From assembly GCF_014202215.1 (NCBI RefSeq), contig NZ_JACHGB010000007.1, forward strand, positions 186,001 through 250,000: a stretch of 64,000 bases of DNA. The letters run 5' to 3'. The notes under the pieces were generated by a model. That model saw only the letters and a list, made by a program, of their open reading frames with translations. It was not told the DNA's origin and ran no database searches. Source of the stretch: Quisquiliibacterium transsilvanicum (GTDB lineage: Bacteria > Pseudomonadota > Gammaproteobacteria > Burkholderiales > Burkholderiaceae_E). The position numbers and the translations under genes were made by a program. Below are positions 23,967 to 34,506 of the stretch, piece by piece. How positions within the stretch are numbered: the stretch's first letter is position 1; every line of letters starts with the position of its first letter.

Positions 23967-24926
23967 TTACTTTGTCGCCAGTTTCAGGTCGATCAGCAGC
24001 TGCTTCAGGCGGTTCGGGACGTTGGCCATCGGCAGGCCGGCGGCGGACCACTCCACCATCGACTCCGGATACATCTTCACATTGCGGTCGCCGAGCACTT
24101 CGGAGAGCACGAACCAGTTGGTGGCCGCCCAGTGGCCAGTGTTGCAGAAGGAGACGGTGGTCGTGTCGTCCTTGCCGGTCTCGATGCCGTTGCGCTGGGC
24201 CACGCGGCGCACCTCGTCGGCGGGCAGCATCGCGCGGCCGTCCTTGCCGAACCAGACTGCGTGGCTGACGTTGGTCGCGCCCTGGATGGTGCCGGGCACC
24301 TTGGCGGCGACGTGACGGGTCTCGCCGGCGAAGAAGTCCGCCGGGCGCGCGTCCAGCAGCCTGGAACTGGAGCTGGCGACCGCCTTCTCGACCTCGGCGC
24401 GGGTGGCGACCAGCCGCGGGTCGATCTTCGCGACGTAGGTCGACGGCGCCACGCTGGGCGCCTCGGTCGAGAGGGGTTTCCCAGCGGCCTGCCACGCCTG
24501 GACGCCGCCGTTGAGGATCGACAGCTTCGACAGGCCTGCGGTCTTCAGCGTCCAGTAGACGCGCGCCGCAGCGCCGAAGTCGGTGGCGTCCTTGCCCTGA
24601 TGGACGACCACCACTTCGGTGTTCGCGTCCAGGCCGAGGCGCTGCAGCAGTGCGGAAAGCTTCGCCGTATCCGGCAGCTTGCCGGGGTTGTCCGCCGTGC
24701 CGCGCCATTGCGAGTAGGGCGCATGCACCGCGCCTGGCAGGTGGCCGAGCTCGTAGGGCGTCTTGCCAGCCTCGTTCTTGCCGTCGCGGATGTCCAGGAT
24801 CCTGACGGCCGGGCTCGAGACGCGCTCGGCGAGTTCGGCCGGGGTGAGCAGCGGCGCCGCGAACGCGGCGGGCAGACCAAGGCCCAGGGCCGAGGCGAGG
24901 ATCAGGGAGGCGGTGAAGCGTCGCAT
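23967..24926 (-). CDS. periplasmic rhodanese-type sulfurtransferase, two domains
   Basis: The product is 319 residues from ATG 24926, which has AGGA about 7 bases upstream and begins a clear signal peptide (RRFTASLILASALGLG, cleaved after A-F-A). Two rhodanese domains follow. The first lacks a catalytic Cys (VVVVHQGKDATD), and the second has it at residue 261 in VSFCNTGHWA. This inactive-plus-active layout is normal for thiosulfate or 3-mercaptopyruvate sulfurtransferases. It would pass sulfane sulfur in the periplasm, next to the permease gene. Confidence 0.92.
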   Translation of the reverse strand: MRRFTASLILASALGLGLPAAFAAPLLTPAELAERVSSPAVRILDIRDGKNEAGKTPYELGHLPGAVHAPYSQWRGTADNPGKLPDTAKLSALLQRLGLDANTEVVVVHQGKDATDFGAAARVYWTLKTAGLSKLSILNGGVQAWQAAGKPLSTEAPSVAPSTYVAKIDPRLVATRAEVEKAVASSSSRLLDARPADFFAGETRHVAAKVPGTIQGATNVSHAVWFGKDGRAMLPADEVRRVAQRNGIETGKDDTTTVSFCNTGHWAATNWFVLSEVLGDRNVKMYPESMVEWSAAGLPMANVPNRLKQLLIDLKLATK

Positions 24927-25015
24927 GGCGTGTCCTGCGGAGGTGGTGATCGATGGCAACGCAGTTTCCGCGCGGCGCGCAACATCGTCGATCAAATGCG
25001 CTGCGACCCGGACGC

Positions 25016-25034
25016 ATATTCGAGGAGGGAATAT
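25016..25034. promoter_or_regulatory. inverted repeat ATATTC-N7-GAATAT, candidate operator
   Basis: This perfect 6-bp inverted repeat stands 90 bases upstream of the rhodanese start, in the gap shared with a divergent hydratase gene. It resembles ATTC-spacer-GAAT sites of ArsR-type persulfide sensors (SqrR, BigR), although those usually have an 8-base spacer. Confidence 0.4.
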
Positions 25035-25126
25035 CGGCGGCGCCGAAAGTGGCTCGACTGTAATGAGTCCGCTGGCGCGGGATGACAGAATGCGGGGTCT
25101 CAGAACCCATTCCAGGAGTGATGCAC

Positions 25127-25912
25127 ATGAGCGCCGAGAGCCCCGTGCTGTGGAGCGTCGAGAACGGCGTTGGCCGGATCACGCTGAACCGTCCCGAGCG
25201 GGCCAACGCGGTCGGGCTCGAGTCGAGCCGCGCGCTGGCCGCCGCCATCGACGCGGTGGTCGCCGCTGCGCCGCGCGTGGTGGTGCTGACGGGCCGCGGC
25301 CGCCTCTTCTGCGCGGGCGGCGACATCGGCGAATTCGTCGCCGACCAGGAGAACATGGCAGGCCTGATCGACGACATCCTGGCGCCGCTGCATCCGGCGC
25401 TGCTGCGCCTGGCCACGATGCCGGCGCCGGTGATCACCGCGGTCAACGGTCCGCTGGGCGGCGCCGGGATCGCGCTTGCGCTGTGCGGCGACATCGTGCT
25501 GGCCGCCGACACCATGAAGCTGCGCGCTGGCTACTCGGCGATCGGACTCACGCCGGACGCGGGCGCCTCATGGTTCCTCAGCCGTCGGGTGGGCGCCTCC
25601 AAGGCCAAGGAACTCTTTCTGCTGAACGACTCCATGTCAGCCGACGAGTGCCTGCGGCTGGGCATCGTGAACGCGGTGTGTCCCGCGGCCGAGCTCGAGC
25701 AGCGCACGCAGGCGCTGGTCGACCGGCTGCTGGCGGGCGCGGCGGGTGCCTTCGCACGGATCAAGATCCTGTGCGACGGCGCCGAGCACCGCGACCTGGC
25801 CGACCACCTGGCGCTCGAGCACCAGATGATGCTCGCCAGCGCGGCTTCCGCGGACGCCCGCGAGGGCGTGCGGGCCTTCAGCGAGAAGCGGGCGCCGAAG
25901 TTCGGCGGCTGA
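25127..25912 (+). CDS. enoyl-CoA hydratase/isomerase family protein
   Basis: The product is 261 residues. I chose ATG 25127 because CCAGGAG is placed 8 bases upstream; ATG 25121 is only 2 bases from it. Crotonase features are LTGRGRLFCAGGDIGEF at about 49-65 and ITAVNGPLGGAGIALALCGD at about 103-122. The position of the usual catalytic Glu in helix 4 reads G-L-T-P-D-A-G, an Asp-containing variant seen in enoyl-CoA isomerase-like members. It faces away from the sulfur operon and precedes the SUF operon promoter. Confidence 0.88.
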   Translation: MSAESPVLWSVENGVGRITLNRPERANAVGLESSRALAAAIDAVVAAAPRVVVLTGRGRLFCAGGDIGEFVADQENMAGLIDDILAPLHPALLRLATMPAPVITAVNGPLGGAGIALALCGDIVLAADTMKLRAGYSAIGLTPDAGASWFLSRRVGASKAKELFLLNDSMSADECLRLGIVNAVCPAAELEQRTQALVDRLLAGAAGAFARIKILCDGAEHRDLADHLALEHQMMLASAASADAREGVRAFSEKRAPKFGG

Positions 25913-25976
25913 TCCCAGGCCGTCCTCTACGCGGCGCAGAAGCCCCTGCCGCCAGTGGTGCGGCTCCGGCGTCGGC

Positions 25977-26010
25977 TTGCGGGGCGATCAATACGGGACT
26001 AAAATTGTCC
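25977..26010 (+). promoter_or_regulatory. SUF operon promoter with IscR-like operator
   Basis: A -35-like TTGCGG (25977-25982) and a -10-like TAAAAT (26000-26005) are exactly 17 bases apart. The -10 box sits inside ATACGGGACTAAAATTGTCC (25991-26010), which matches most of the IscR type 1 pattern (ATA...GACT-A/T-rich-GTC) and contains the inverted repeat GGAC-N7-GTCC. Binding by the regulator encoded 55 bases downstream would block RNA polymerase. Confidence 0.6.
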
Positions 26011-26065
26011 TCTTTCTCCGGTGGACGCAGCGATCGTGCAGCGCCCCGGAGCAGGGCCGATTCCA

Positions 26066-26554
26066 ATGCTTCGCGTCAGCAGACTCACAGACTACGGCAC
26101 CCTGGTGATGAGCCAGATGGCCGGCGATCCCGGGCAGGTGTTCAGCGCCAGCGAACTCGCCGGCCGCCTCGGCCTGGGCGCAGCCACGGTGAGCAAGATC
26201 CTCAAGAGCCTGGCGCGGCACGAACTGGTGGTGAGCGTGCGCGGCCAGCGCGGCGGCTACTCGCTGAGCCGGCCGCCGCAGCGGATCACACTGGCGGAAA
26301 TCGTCGACGCGCTCGAGGAACAGCCCTTCGGCCTGACCGAATGCAGCGCCCACGCCGGGTTGTGCGGAATCGAAGGAGGCTGCCGGGTCCAGGCCAACTG
26401 GCAGCGGGTGAGCGCAGTGGTGCGCCGCGCGCTGGAATCGGTGAGCCTGGCCGACATGCTGGAGCCGGTGTCCGTGCCGATGCGCGGACCCCAGCGCAGC
26501 GGCGCGGTCGCGCTCAAGCGCGCCGCGGAGGCCGAGGCCAGCCGCACGAGATGA
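26066..26554 (+). CDS. Rrf2-family regulator of the SUF operon
   Basis: The product is 162 residues from ATG 26066, where family similarity starts ([15 protein letters not shown]). A winged-helix DNA-binding domain covers about 1-80, and three cysteines at 93, 100 and 106 ([15 protein letters not shown]) match the iron-sulfur ligand set of IscR-type sensors. This subtype is the SUF-associated regulator known from gammaproteobacteria and betaproteobacteria. It is the first gene of the operon, 16 bases before sufB, and probably represses its own promoter when cluster-loaded. Confidence 0.92.
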   Translation: MLRVSRLTDYGTLVMSQMAGDPGQVFSASELAGRLGLGAATVSKILKSLARHELVVSVRGQRGGYSLSRPPQRITLAEIVDALEEQPFGLTECSAHAGLCGIEGGCRVQANWQRVSAVVRRALESVSLADMLEPVSVPMRGPQRSGAVALKRAAEAEASRTR

Positions 26555-26570
26555 CAGGGAGCAGTACATC

Positions 26571-28019
<1,449 letters not shown>

Positions 28020-28051
28020 GGCCGCACGCCGCTCGAAGGAGAAACTACTCA

Positions 28052-28857
<806 letters not shown>

Positions 28858-28861
<4 letters not shown>

Positions 28862-30162
28862 GCTCGGCCCAGTCTCGCCTGGCGGCGTTCCCGTCGGTTG
28901 CCCCCGGGCTGCCGGGCGCGGCGCTGCCCTGGCTGGCGTCACTGCGCGGCCGGGCGATCGAGCGCTTCGCGCAGGCCGGCTGGCCCACCAACCGCCTCGA
29001 AAACTGGCGGCACACCTCGCTGGCGGGCCTGGAGCAGGCGCAGTTCGCGCCCGGCGCCGAGGCCCGCCCGGAACTGCTGGTCGAGCGGCTGCGCGCCGGC
29101 GAAGGCGGTCACTGGCTGGTGTTCGTCGACGGCGCGCATGCCCCGGCGCTGTCCGCGGTCGGCAGCCTGCCCGCCGGCGCAAGGGTCGACACGCTGTCTC
29201 AGCTGCTGGCCTCCGATCCGGCCGCGGTCGAGGCGCTGTACGGCAGCGCCGAGGACGGCGAGAGCCCGTCGGCGCTGAACGCTGCGCTGGCCAGCGACGG
29301 CGCCGTGATCCGCCTGGCGCGCGGCGTGGCGGTCGACGAGACCATCCACCTGGTGTTCGTCGGCGGCATGCGCCGCGGCGAGAGCCATGTGCGCAACCTG
29401 GTGTCGGCGGAAGCCGGTGCCCGTGCCACCGTCGTCGAGCACTACATCGGCGAGGGCGAGGCGGCCACGCTCACCACCGCGGTCACGCGGGTGCTGGCGG
29501 GCGCCGATGCGCGCATCGTCCACGTGAAGCTGCAGCAGGAGGCGCCGCAGGCGGTGCACCTGGCGGCGATCGACGCCTTCCAGGCGCGCGGCGCCGGCTT
29601 CGACTCGCATTCGCTGGCCTTCGGCGCGCGGCTGTCGCGCACCGACATCCGCGCCCGCTTCGACGGCGAGGGCTGCGAGGCGCTGCTCAACGGGCTCTAC
29701 CACGTCGACGGGCGCAGGCACGTCGACCATCACACGCGCATCGATCACGCCCAGCCGCGCGGCACCAGCCGCGAGTTCTACCGCGGCATTCTGGACGGCG
29801 CCGGCCGCGGCGTGTTCACCGGGCGCATCGTGGTGGCGCCCGGCGCCCAGCGCACCGACGCGCAGCAGCGCACCGACAGCCTGCTGCTGTCGCCGCAGGC
29901 GCAGGCCGATGCGCGGCCCGAACTCGAGATCTACGCGGACGACGTGAAGTGCGCCCACGGCGCCACCGTCGGCCAGATCGACGACGAGAGCCTGTTCTAC
30001 CTGCGCTCGCGCGGCATTGACGAAGCGCATGCGCGCAACCTGCTGACCTGGGCCTTCGCCGCGCAGGCGCTGGCGCGCATCGAGGTCGAGCCGCTGCGCC
30101 GCCGCGCCGAGGCCGCGATCCGGTCCCGGTTGCCCGGCGGCGCGCTGATGGAAACGCTCTGA
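28858..30162 (+). CDS. sufD: Fe-S cluster assembly protein SufD
   Basis: The product is 434 residues. It is the partner of SufB in the scaffold complex. Family features: the N-terminal W-P-T-N-R-L-E-N-W-R-H-T, the central beta-helix region, and the C-terminal DDVKCAHGATVGQIDDESLF then YLRSRGI, which carries the conserved Cys-Ala-His of the SufB-SufD interface, where iron is thought to bind. It overlaps sufC by 4 bases (ATGA) and touches sufS by one base (TGATG). Confidence 0.96.
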
Positions 30163-31385
30163 TGAAGCCGTTCGCAGCCGATTTTCCGATCCTGTCGCGG
30201 CCGGTGCACGGCCGGCGGCTGGTCTACCTGGACAACGCCGCCACCACGCACAAGCCCGACGCGGTGATCGAAGCGGAGCGCGCCTTCTACCGCGAGTCCA
30301 ACGCCAACATCCATCGTGGCGTGCACTGGCTGTCGCAGCACGCCACCGACCTGCACGAGGCGGCGCGCGAGAAGGTGCGCGGCCTGCTGAACGCGGCCCG
30401 CGCCGACGAGATCGTCTTCACCCGCGGCACCACCGAGGCGATCAACCTGGTGGCGCAGAGCTGGGGGCGCGCGAACCTGAAGCCGGGTGACGAGATCCTG
30501 GTCACCGGCATGGAGCATCACTCCAACATCGTTCCCTGGCAGCTGCTCTGCGCGCAGACCGGCGCGGTGCTGCGGCACGTGCCGATCACTGACAGCGGCG
30601 AGCTCGAGCCGGGCGCCTACGAGTCCCTGCTCGGGCCACGCACCCGGCTGGTGGCGGTGGTGCATGTCTCGAACGCGCTGGGCACCGTCAATCCCGTCGA
30701 GGAGATGACGCGCAAGGCGCACGAGGCTGGCGCGCTGGTGCTGGTCGACGGCGCGCAGGCGGTCGCGCACCAGCGGGTCGACGTGCGCGCGATCGGCTGC
30801 GACTTCTACGCGTTCTCAGGCCACAAGCTGTACGGGCCCACTGGCATCGGCGCGCTCTACGGGCGGCGCGAACTGCTGGCGGCGATGCCGCCCTGGCAGG
30901 GCGGCGGCGACATGATCCGCACCGTCGCCTTCGAGGGCAGCACCTGGGCCGAGCCCCCGGCGCGTTTCGAGGCGGGCACGCCCAACATCGCCGGCGCGGT
31001 GGCGCTCGGCGCGGCGATCGATTACGTCCAGGGTGTCGGGCTGGAGCGCATCGCCGCGCATGAGCACGCGCTGCTCGCGGTGGCCACCGAAGCGGTGCAG
31101 CGGCTGCCGGGCGTGCGCCTGTACGGCACGGCGCCGGACAAGGCCGGCATCCTGTCGTTCACGGTGCAGGGCATCCATCCGCACGACCTGGGCACCATCC
31201 TGGACGCAGAAGGCGTGGCGATCCGCGCCGGTCATCACTGCGCGATGCCGGTGATGACACGCTTCGGCATTCCCGGCACCGCGCGCGCCTCGTTCGCGCT
31301 CTACAACGACGAGCGCGACGTCGATGCGCTGGTGGCGGCGATCGGCAAGGCGCAGCGCCTGTTCAATGGAGAACGAGTCCAATGA
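30162..31385 (+). CDS. sufS: cysteine desulfurase SufS
   Basis: The product is 407 residues, a PLP enzyme that takes sulfur from L-cysteine as an enzyme-bound persulfide. The PLP lysine is in SGHKLYGPTGIGALYG at about 222 and the catalytic Cys is residue 360 in RAGHHCAMPVMTRFG, the short lobe typical of type II desulfurases. The N-terminal YLDNAATTHKP and the R-G-V-H motif are also present. It would pass sulfur to SufU, the next gene, with which it overlaps by 4 bases. Confidence 0.97.
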   Translation: MKPFAADFPILSRPVHGRRLVYLDNAATTHKPDAVIEAERAFYRESNANIHRGVHWLSQHATDLHEAAREKVRGLLNAARADEIVFTRGTTEAINLVAQSWGRANLKPGDEILVTGMEHHSNIVPWQLLCAQTGAVLRHVPITDSGELEPGAYESLLGPRTRLVAVVHVSNALGTVNPVEEMTRKAHEAGALVLVDGAQAVAHQRVDVRAIGCDFYAFSGHKLYGPTGIGALYGRRELLAAMPPWQGGGDMIRTVAFEGSTWAEPPARFEAGTPNIAGAVALGAAIDYVQGVGLERIAAHEHALLAVATEAVQRLPGVRLYGTAPDKAGILSFTVQGIHPHDLGTILDAEGVAIRAGHHCAMPVMTRFGIPGTARASFALYNDERDVDALVAAIGKAQRLFNGERVQ

Positions 31386-31825
31386 GCGACCTCCGCGAGC
31401 TCTACCAGGAAGTGATCTTCGATCACAACCGCAGCCCCCGGAACTTCCACGAGATGAAGGACGCGGACCATTCCGCCGACGGACACAACCCGCTGTGCGG
31501 CGACCAGCTTACCGTGTTCCTGCGCATCGAGGACGGGAAGGTGGCCGACGCGAGCTTCGTCGGGCATGGCTGCGCGATCTCCACGGCGTCGGCCTCGCTG
31601 ATGACCGAGGCGGTCAAGGGCCTCGGCGTGGACGAGGTCGAGTCGCTGTTCGAGGACTTCCACGCAATGCTCACCGACGCGGCGCCGGCTGGGCGCGATT
31701 TCGGCAAGCTCGAGGTCTTCTCGGGCGTGAGAGAGTTCCCGGCGCGCGTGAAGTGCGCGACGCTGGCCTGGCATACCCTGCACAACGCGCTGGCCGGCGT
31801 GCGGGACACCGCGAAGACAGAGTAA
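31382..31825 (+). CDS. sufU: SufU, sulfur acceptor / IscU-like protein
   Basis: The product is 147 residues. The three conserved cysteines are at 39 (NPLCGD), 64 (GHGCAIS) and 125 (VKCATLAWHT). The insertion of about 20 residues before the last Cys separates SufU from IscU. In Firmicutes SufU binds zinc and relays persulfide from SufS; the same is likely here because no SufE gene is present in the operon. Confidence 0.94.
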   Translation: MSDLRELYQEVIFDHNRSPRNFHEMKDADHSADGHNPLCGDQLTVFLRIEDGKVADASFVGHGCAISTASASLMTEAVKGLGVDEVESLFEDFHAMLTDAAPAGRDFGKLEVFSGVREFPARVKCATLAWHTLHNALAGVRDTAKTE

Positions 31826-31835
31826 GGAAAAGGCG

Positions 31836-32411
31836 ATGGGCGGCAGGCACGGAGAGATCCAGGAAGTCACCTTCGAGCGCGACTGCCCTGCAGTTGCAGT
31901 GCCCTGGGGCACGCCCGCCACGATCGAGGCGGGACGCATCGGCTACATCAGCCAGCGGCTCGGCGGAACCTTCACGATCATGGTGGAAGGCAACCTGTAC
32001 CGGGTCGACGGCAAGGATGCGGACGCGCTGGGCCTCGAGGACGAGGTCGAGGGCGCCGCGGTCCAGGACGAGGACGACGGCGCCCCGGTGACCGCGGAGT
32101 CGATCGAGGAGGCCGCCTGGAAGCAGCTGGCCACCTGCTACGACCCCGAGATCCCGGTGGACATCGTCAACCTCGGCCTGGTCTACGGGTGCGACGTCAC
32201 GCCGCTGGACGACGGCCGCTTCAGGCTCGATGTCCGGATGACGCTGACCGCGCCGGGCTGCGGCATGGGTACGCTGATCGCCGACGAGGCGAAGCAGAAG
32301 CTGGAGTCGATCCGCGGCGTCGCCGAAGTGGCGGTCGACCTGGTCTGGGATCCGCCCTGGAGCCGGGAGATGATGAGCGAGGCGGCCCGGCTGGAGATGG
32401 GGCTGATGTGA
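31836..32411 (+). CDS. sufT: Fe-S cluster assembly protein SufT
   Basis: The product is 191 residues. The C-terminal half is a DUF59/MIP18 domain with CYDPEIPVDIVNLGLVY and TLTAPGCGMG; the N-terminal half (about 1-80) is the extension that defines the long SufT form. SufT helps mature iron-sulfur proteins under high demand. It is the last SUF gene, 10 bases after sufU, and a convergent gene ends 19 bases further on. Confidence 0.92.
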   Translation: MGGRHGEIQEVTFERDCPAVAVPWGTPATIEAGRIGYISQRLGGTFTIMVEGNLYRVDGKDADALGLEDEVEGAAVQDEDDGAPVTAESIEEAAWKQLATCYDPEIPVDIVNLGLVYGCDVTPLDDGRFRLDVRMTLTAPGCGMGTLIADEAKQKLESIRGVAEVAVDLVWDPPWSREMMSEAARLEMGLM

Positions 32412-32429
32412 CGGCGGCGCGGCGGTGAT

Positions 32430-32915
32430 TCAGCCGCGGAAGTCGCCGTCCAGGTAGTACCAGCGCCCGTCCTCGCGAACGAAGCGGCTGGTTTCGTGCA
32501 GCCGGTGGGCGCGCCCGCCCAGCTTGCTGCGCGCCACGAATTCCACGGTGGCGTGCGCGTCGTCCTGCTGCTGGTGGCGGCGCAGTTCCAGTCCTAGCCA
32601 GCGCAGTCCAGGCTCGTCCGGCGCCAGCGACGCCGGCCGGGTCGACGGATGCCAGGTCTGCAGCAGGTAGTCGCGCAGGCCGAACACGAAGGCACAGTAG
32701 CGCGAGCGCATCAGCGCCTGAGCGGTGGGCGCGCACAGCCGCAGAGGGCCGTCGTGCCAGCGGCCGCAGCAGCCCGCATAAGAGGCGCCGCTGCCGCAGG
32801 GGCAGGGCGCGGTGCCTGGCGGACGGGGCGCAATGCCGGGCAGGCCGGGCAGCCGGGGCACGGTGTCGGGCACGTTGGGCACGGTGTCGGGCAGGTCGGG
32901 CACGGCGTCGGGCAA
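32430..32915 (-). CDS. YchJ-like SEC-C/UPF0225 protein
   Basis: The product is up to 161 residues. The core starts with the zinc-binding CPCGSGASYAGCCG and continues with ALMRSRYCAFVFGLRDYLLQ and the closing F-V-R-E-D-G-R-W-Y-Y-L-D-G, as in YchJ. The start is unclear: the first possible codon after the methyltransferase stop is TTG 32915, and GTG codons at 32903, 32882, 32873 and 32861 are in frame, with no good ribosome site for any. The first 20 residues come from a 21-base tandem repeat. The role is unknown. Confidence 0.8.
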   Translation of the reverse strand: MPDAVPDLPDTVPNVPDTVPRLPGLPGIAPRPPGTAPCPCGSGASYAGCCGRWHDGPLRLCAPTAQALMRSRYCAFVFGLRDYLLQTWHPSTRPASLAPDEPGLRWLGLELRRHQQQDDAHATVEFVARSKLGGRAHRLHETSRFVREDGRWYYLDGDFRG

Positions 32916-32918
32916 GCC
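32856..32918. repeat. three 21-base tandem repeats at the YchJ gene start
   Basis: Copies at 32856-32876, 32877-32897 and 32898-32918 share GGGCACGG-GTCGGGCA and differ at a few bases. On the minus strand they encode Val-Pro-x-x-Pro-Asp-x heptads and provide several in-frame GTG codons directly after the methyltransferase gene. Confidence 0.85.
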
Positions 32919-32920
32919 CG

Positions 32921-33979
32921 TCAGGCCCGCAGCTCGTAGAAGGCCATCGCCGGACTGCGCACCGGCAGCACCGCGAAGTGCGAGAACCCCGCCTCGGCGG
33001 CGAGTTCGCGCGCGCGCGTCGGGCCCCAGCAGGCGCCCAGCCCGGGGCCGCCCTGCGCCAGCGACTGCGGCACGCAATGCAGGCAGCTGATCGCGAAGAG
33101 CATTCGTCCGAACGGGTTCTCGCGATTCTTCTCCAGCAGGTCGTCCACCTTCGGCTCCACCATCAGGTAGGTGCCGCCCTCGGCCAGCGCGCCGCGGATG
33201 CGCTGCAGCACACCCAGCGGATCGGGCAGGTCGTGCACCACGTCGAAGGTCGTGACCAGGTCGTAGCCGGGCTGCCCGGAGAGCGCCTCGGCCGACGCGT
33301 TGACGAAGCGCACCCGGTCCTGCAGGCCTTCGCGCTCGGCGTAGGAGCGCGCGATGGCGATCGAGCGGGCATCGAGGTCGAGCCCCTCGATGCTGGCCTG
33401 CGGGAACGCGCGCGCCAGCAGCAGCGGGACCACTCCGGTGCCGCAGCCGACGTCGATGGCGCGCCCGCCCGCCTGCAGCCGCTCCACCGCCGCGGGCACC
33501 GCAGGCAGCCAGGTGCGCACCAGCCGGCTCTCGTAGACCGAGCGGTTCATCTGCTCGAGCGCCACCGGCAGCGCCTCGCCGAACTCGGCGAAGGGCACGC
33601 CGCCGCCCGACCTGAAGGCGTCGGCGAGCCTGGGCGCCATCGCCATCATCGCGGGCAGGCCGGTGAACATGCCCAGCAGCCAGGCCTCGGACTGCGGGTC
33701 GGTCAGGTACATCGCATGCTCGTCGGGCAGCTCGAAGCGGTCCGTGGCCGGGTCGTGCTCGACGTAGCCGGAGCAGGTCATCGCCCCCAGCCACTCCTGC
33801 GCGTAGCGCGGATGCACGCCGCTTCTCTGCGCCACCTCGTCGGCCGACAGAGGCCCGGCGCCGGCCATCGCCCGGAACAGTCCCGTGCTGTCACCGACGA
33901 GCACCAGTGCGCCCGACAGCGTGGTGGCGACGTCGCCGATCACCTTGTGCATGAAGCGCTGCGCGCGTTCCTTGTCCAT
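32921..33979 (-). CDS. class I SAM-dependent methyltransferase with N-terminal winged-helix domain
   Basis: The product is 352 residues. About residues 1-100 form a dimerisation/winged-helix region (LSADEVAQRSGVHPRYAQEW), and the SAM-binding motif I is AIDVGCGTGVVPLL at about 170-183, followed by acidic motif EGLDLDARS and DVVHDLPDP. This layout is close to O-methyltransferases and to the rhodocetin-like or ubiquinone-type group often annotated only by fold. Substrate unknown. Its stop precedes the YchJ start region by a few bases. Confidence 0.85.
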   Translation of the reverse strand: MDKERAQRFMHKVIGDVATTLSGALVLVGDSTGLFRAMAGAGPLSADEVAQRSGVHPRYAQEWLGAMTCSGYVEHDPATDRFELPDEHAMYLTDPQSEAWLLGMFTGLPAMMAMAPRLADAFRSGGGVPFAEFGEALPVALEQMNRSVYESRLVRTWLPAVPAAVERLQAGGRAIDVGCGTGVVPLLLARAFPQASIEGLDLDARSIAIARSYAEREGLQDRVRFVNASAEALSGQPGYDLVTTFDVVHDLPDPLGVLQRIRGALAEGGTYLMVEPKVDDLLEKNRENPFGRMLFAISCLHCVPQSLAQGGPGLGACWGPTRARELAAEAGFSHFAVLPVRSPAMAFYELRA

Positions 33980-34094
33980 CTGGGGGCTCCTGTGGCGGGT
34001 CGTCGATGGCCGTCAACGCAGGCCGTCAGCGCACCAATGAAAACGCCGCGCATGCGCGCGGCGGAACGGCGTTTCCCGAATTGGGCAGTCTGCG

Positions 34095-34454
34095 TCAGCG
34101 GGTCAGTCGAGTTCCGTCCTGGAGCACGACGGCCGCGACACCTGCGACCGCGCCATCCGCGGGCGCACCCGGAGCCGAGGGAGCCGCCGTCTGCGATCCG
34201 TTGACGCCAAGCTTGTTGGCGCCAAGCCGGTTGGCACCAAGCCGATTGGCACTGAGCTTGTTGGCACTGAGCTTGTTGGCACCGAGCTTGTTGGCACCGA
34301 GCTTGTTGGCACCGAGGCGGTTGACCGCGATGCGGTTCGTCACTGGTTCCTTCGCTTCGCGGCTTGCAGCCTGCGTTTCGGATCGTGCCGGTGAACTGAC
34401 CGCGAGCGCGATGCCGACCAGCGAAAGACAGAGAACTGTCCTGGTTGCTGACAT
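34095..34454 (-). CDS. secreted pentapeptide (L-G-A-N-K) repeat protein
   Basis: The product is 119 residues. A signal peptide (VLCLSLVGIALAVSSPARS) is followed by a stretch of about nine five-residue units of the form L-G/S-A-N-K/R (residues about 42-86), then an Ala/Gly/Pro-rich tail. The pattern recalls A-N/D-L-x-x pentapeptide-repeat proteins and the LNG-type repeats next to ADYC domains. It is 52 bases downstream of the ADYC gene on the same strand, so they probably form one unit. No known function. Confidence 0.75.
   Translation of the reverse strand: MSATRTVLCLSLVGIALAVSSPARSETQAASREAKEPVTNRIAVNRLGANKLGANKLGANKLSANKLSANRLGANRLGANKLGVNGSQTAAPSAPGAPADGAVAGVAAVVLQDGTRLTR
34197..34316 (-). 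repeat. 15-base coding tandem repeat (8 units)
   Basis: Eight imperfect 15-base units encode residues 47-86 of the secreted repeat protein. Adjacent units such as AGCTTGTTGGCACCG (plus strand) are nearly identical, so slippage or recombination can change copy number without a frameshift. Confidence 0.9.
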
Positions 34455-34506
34455 GGGAACCTCCTCATCAAAAGAGGCGTCAAGGCCTGAGCGAGCGCCG
34501 CAGACC

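Noticed and set aside
22642-25515. 957-residue minus-strand frame through the sulfur operon
   Set aside because: Only its last 55 codons correspond to a real gene with its own start and ribosome site; the rest is out of frame with the rhodanese and YeeE genes.
32856-32918. CRISPR or attachment-site repeat
   Set aside because: Only three adjacent copies with no spacers, at a gene junction, and no integrase or cas gene nearby.
34197-34316. CRISPR-like array
   Set aside because: The repeats are 15 bases, contiguous without spacers, and code for a peptide repeat.
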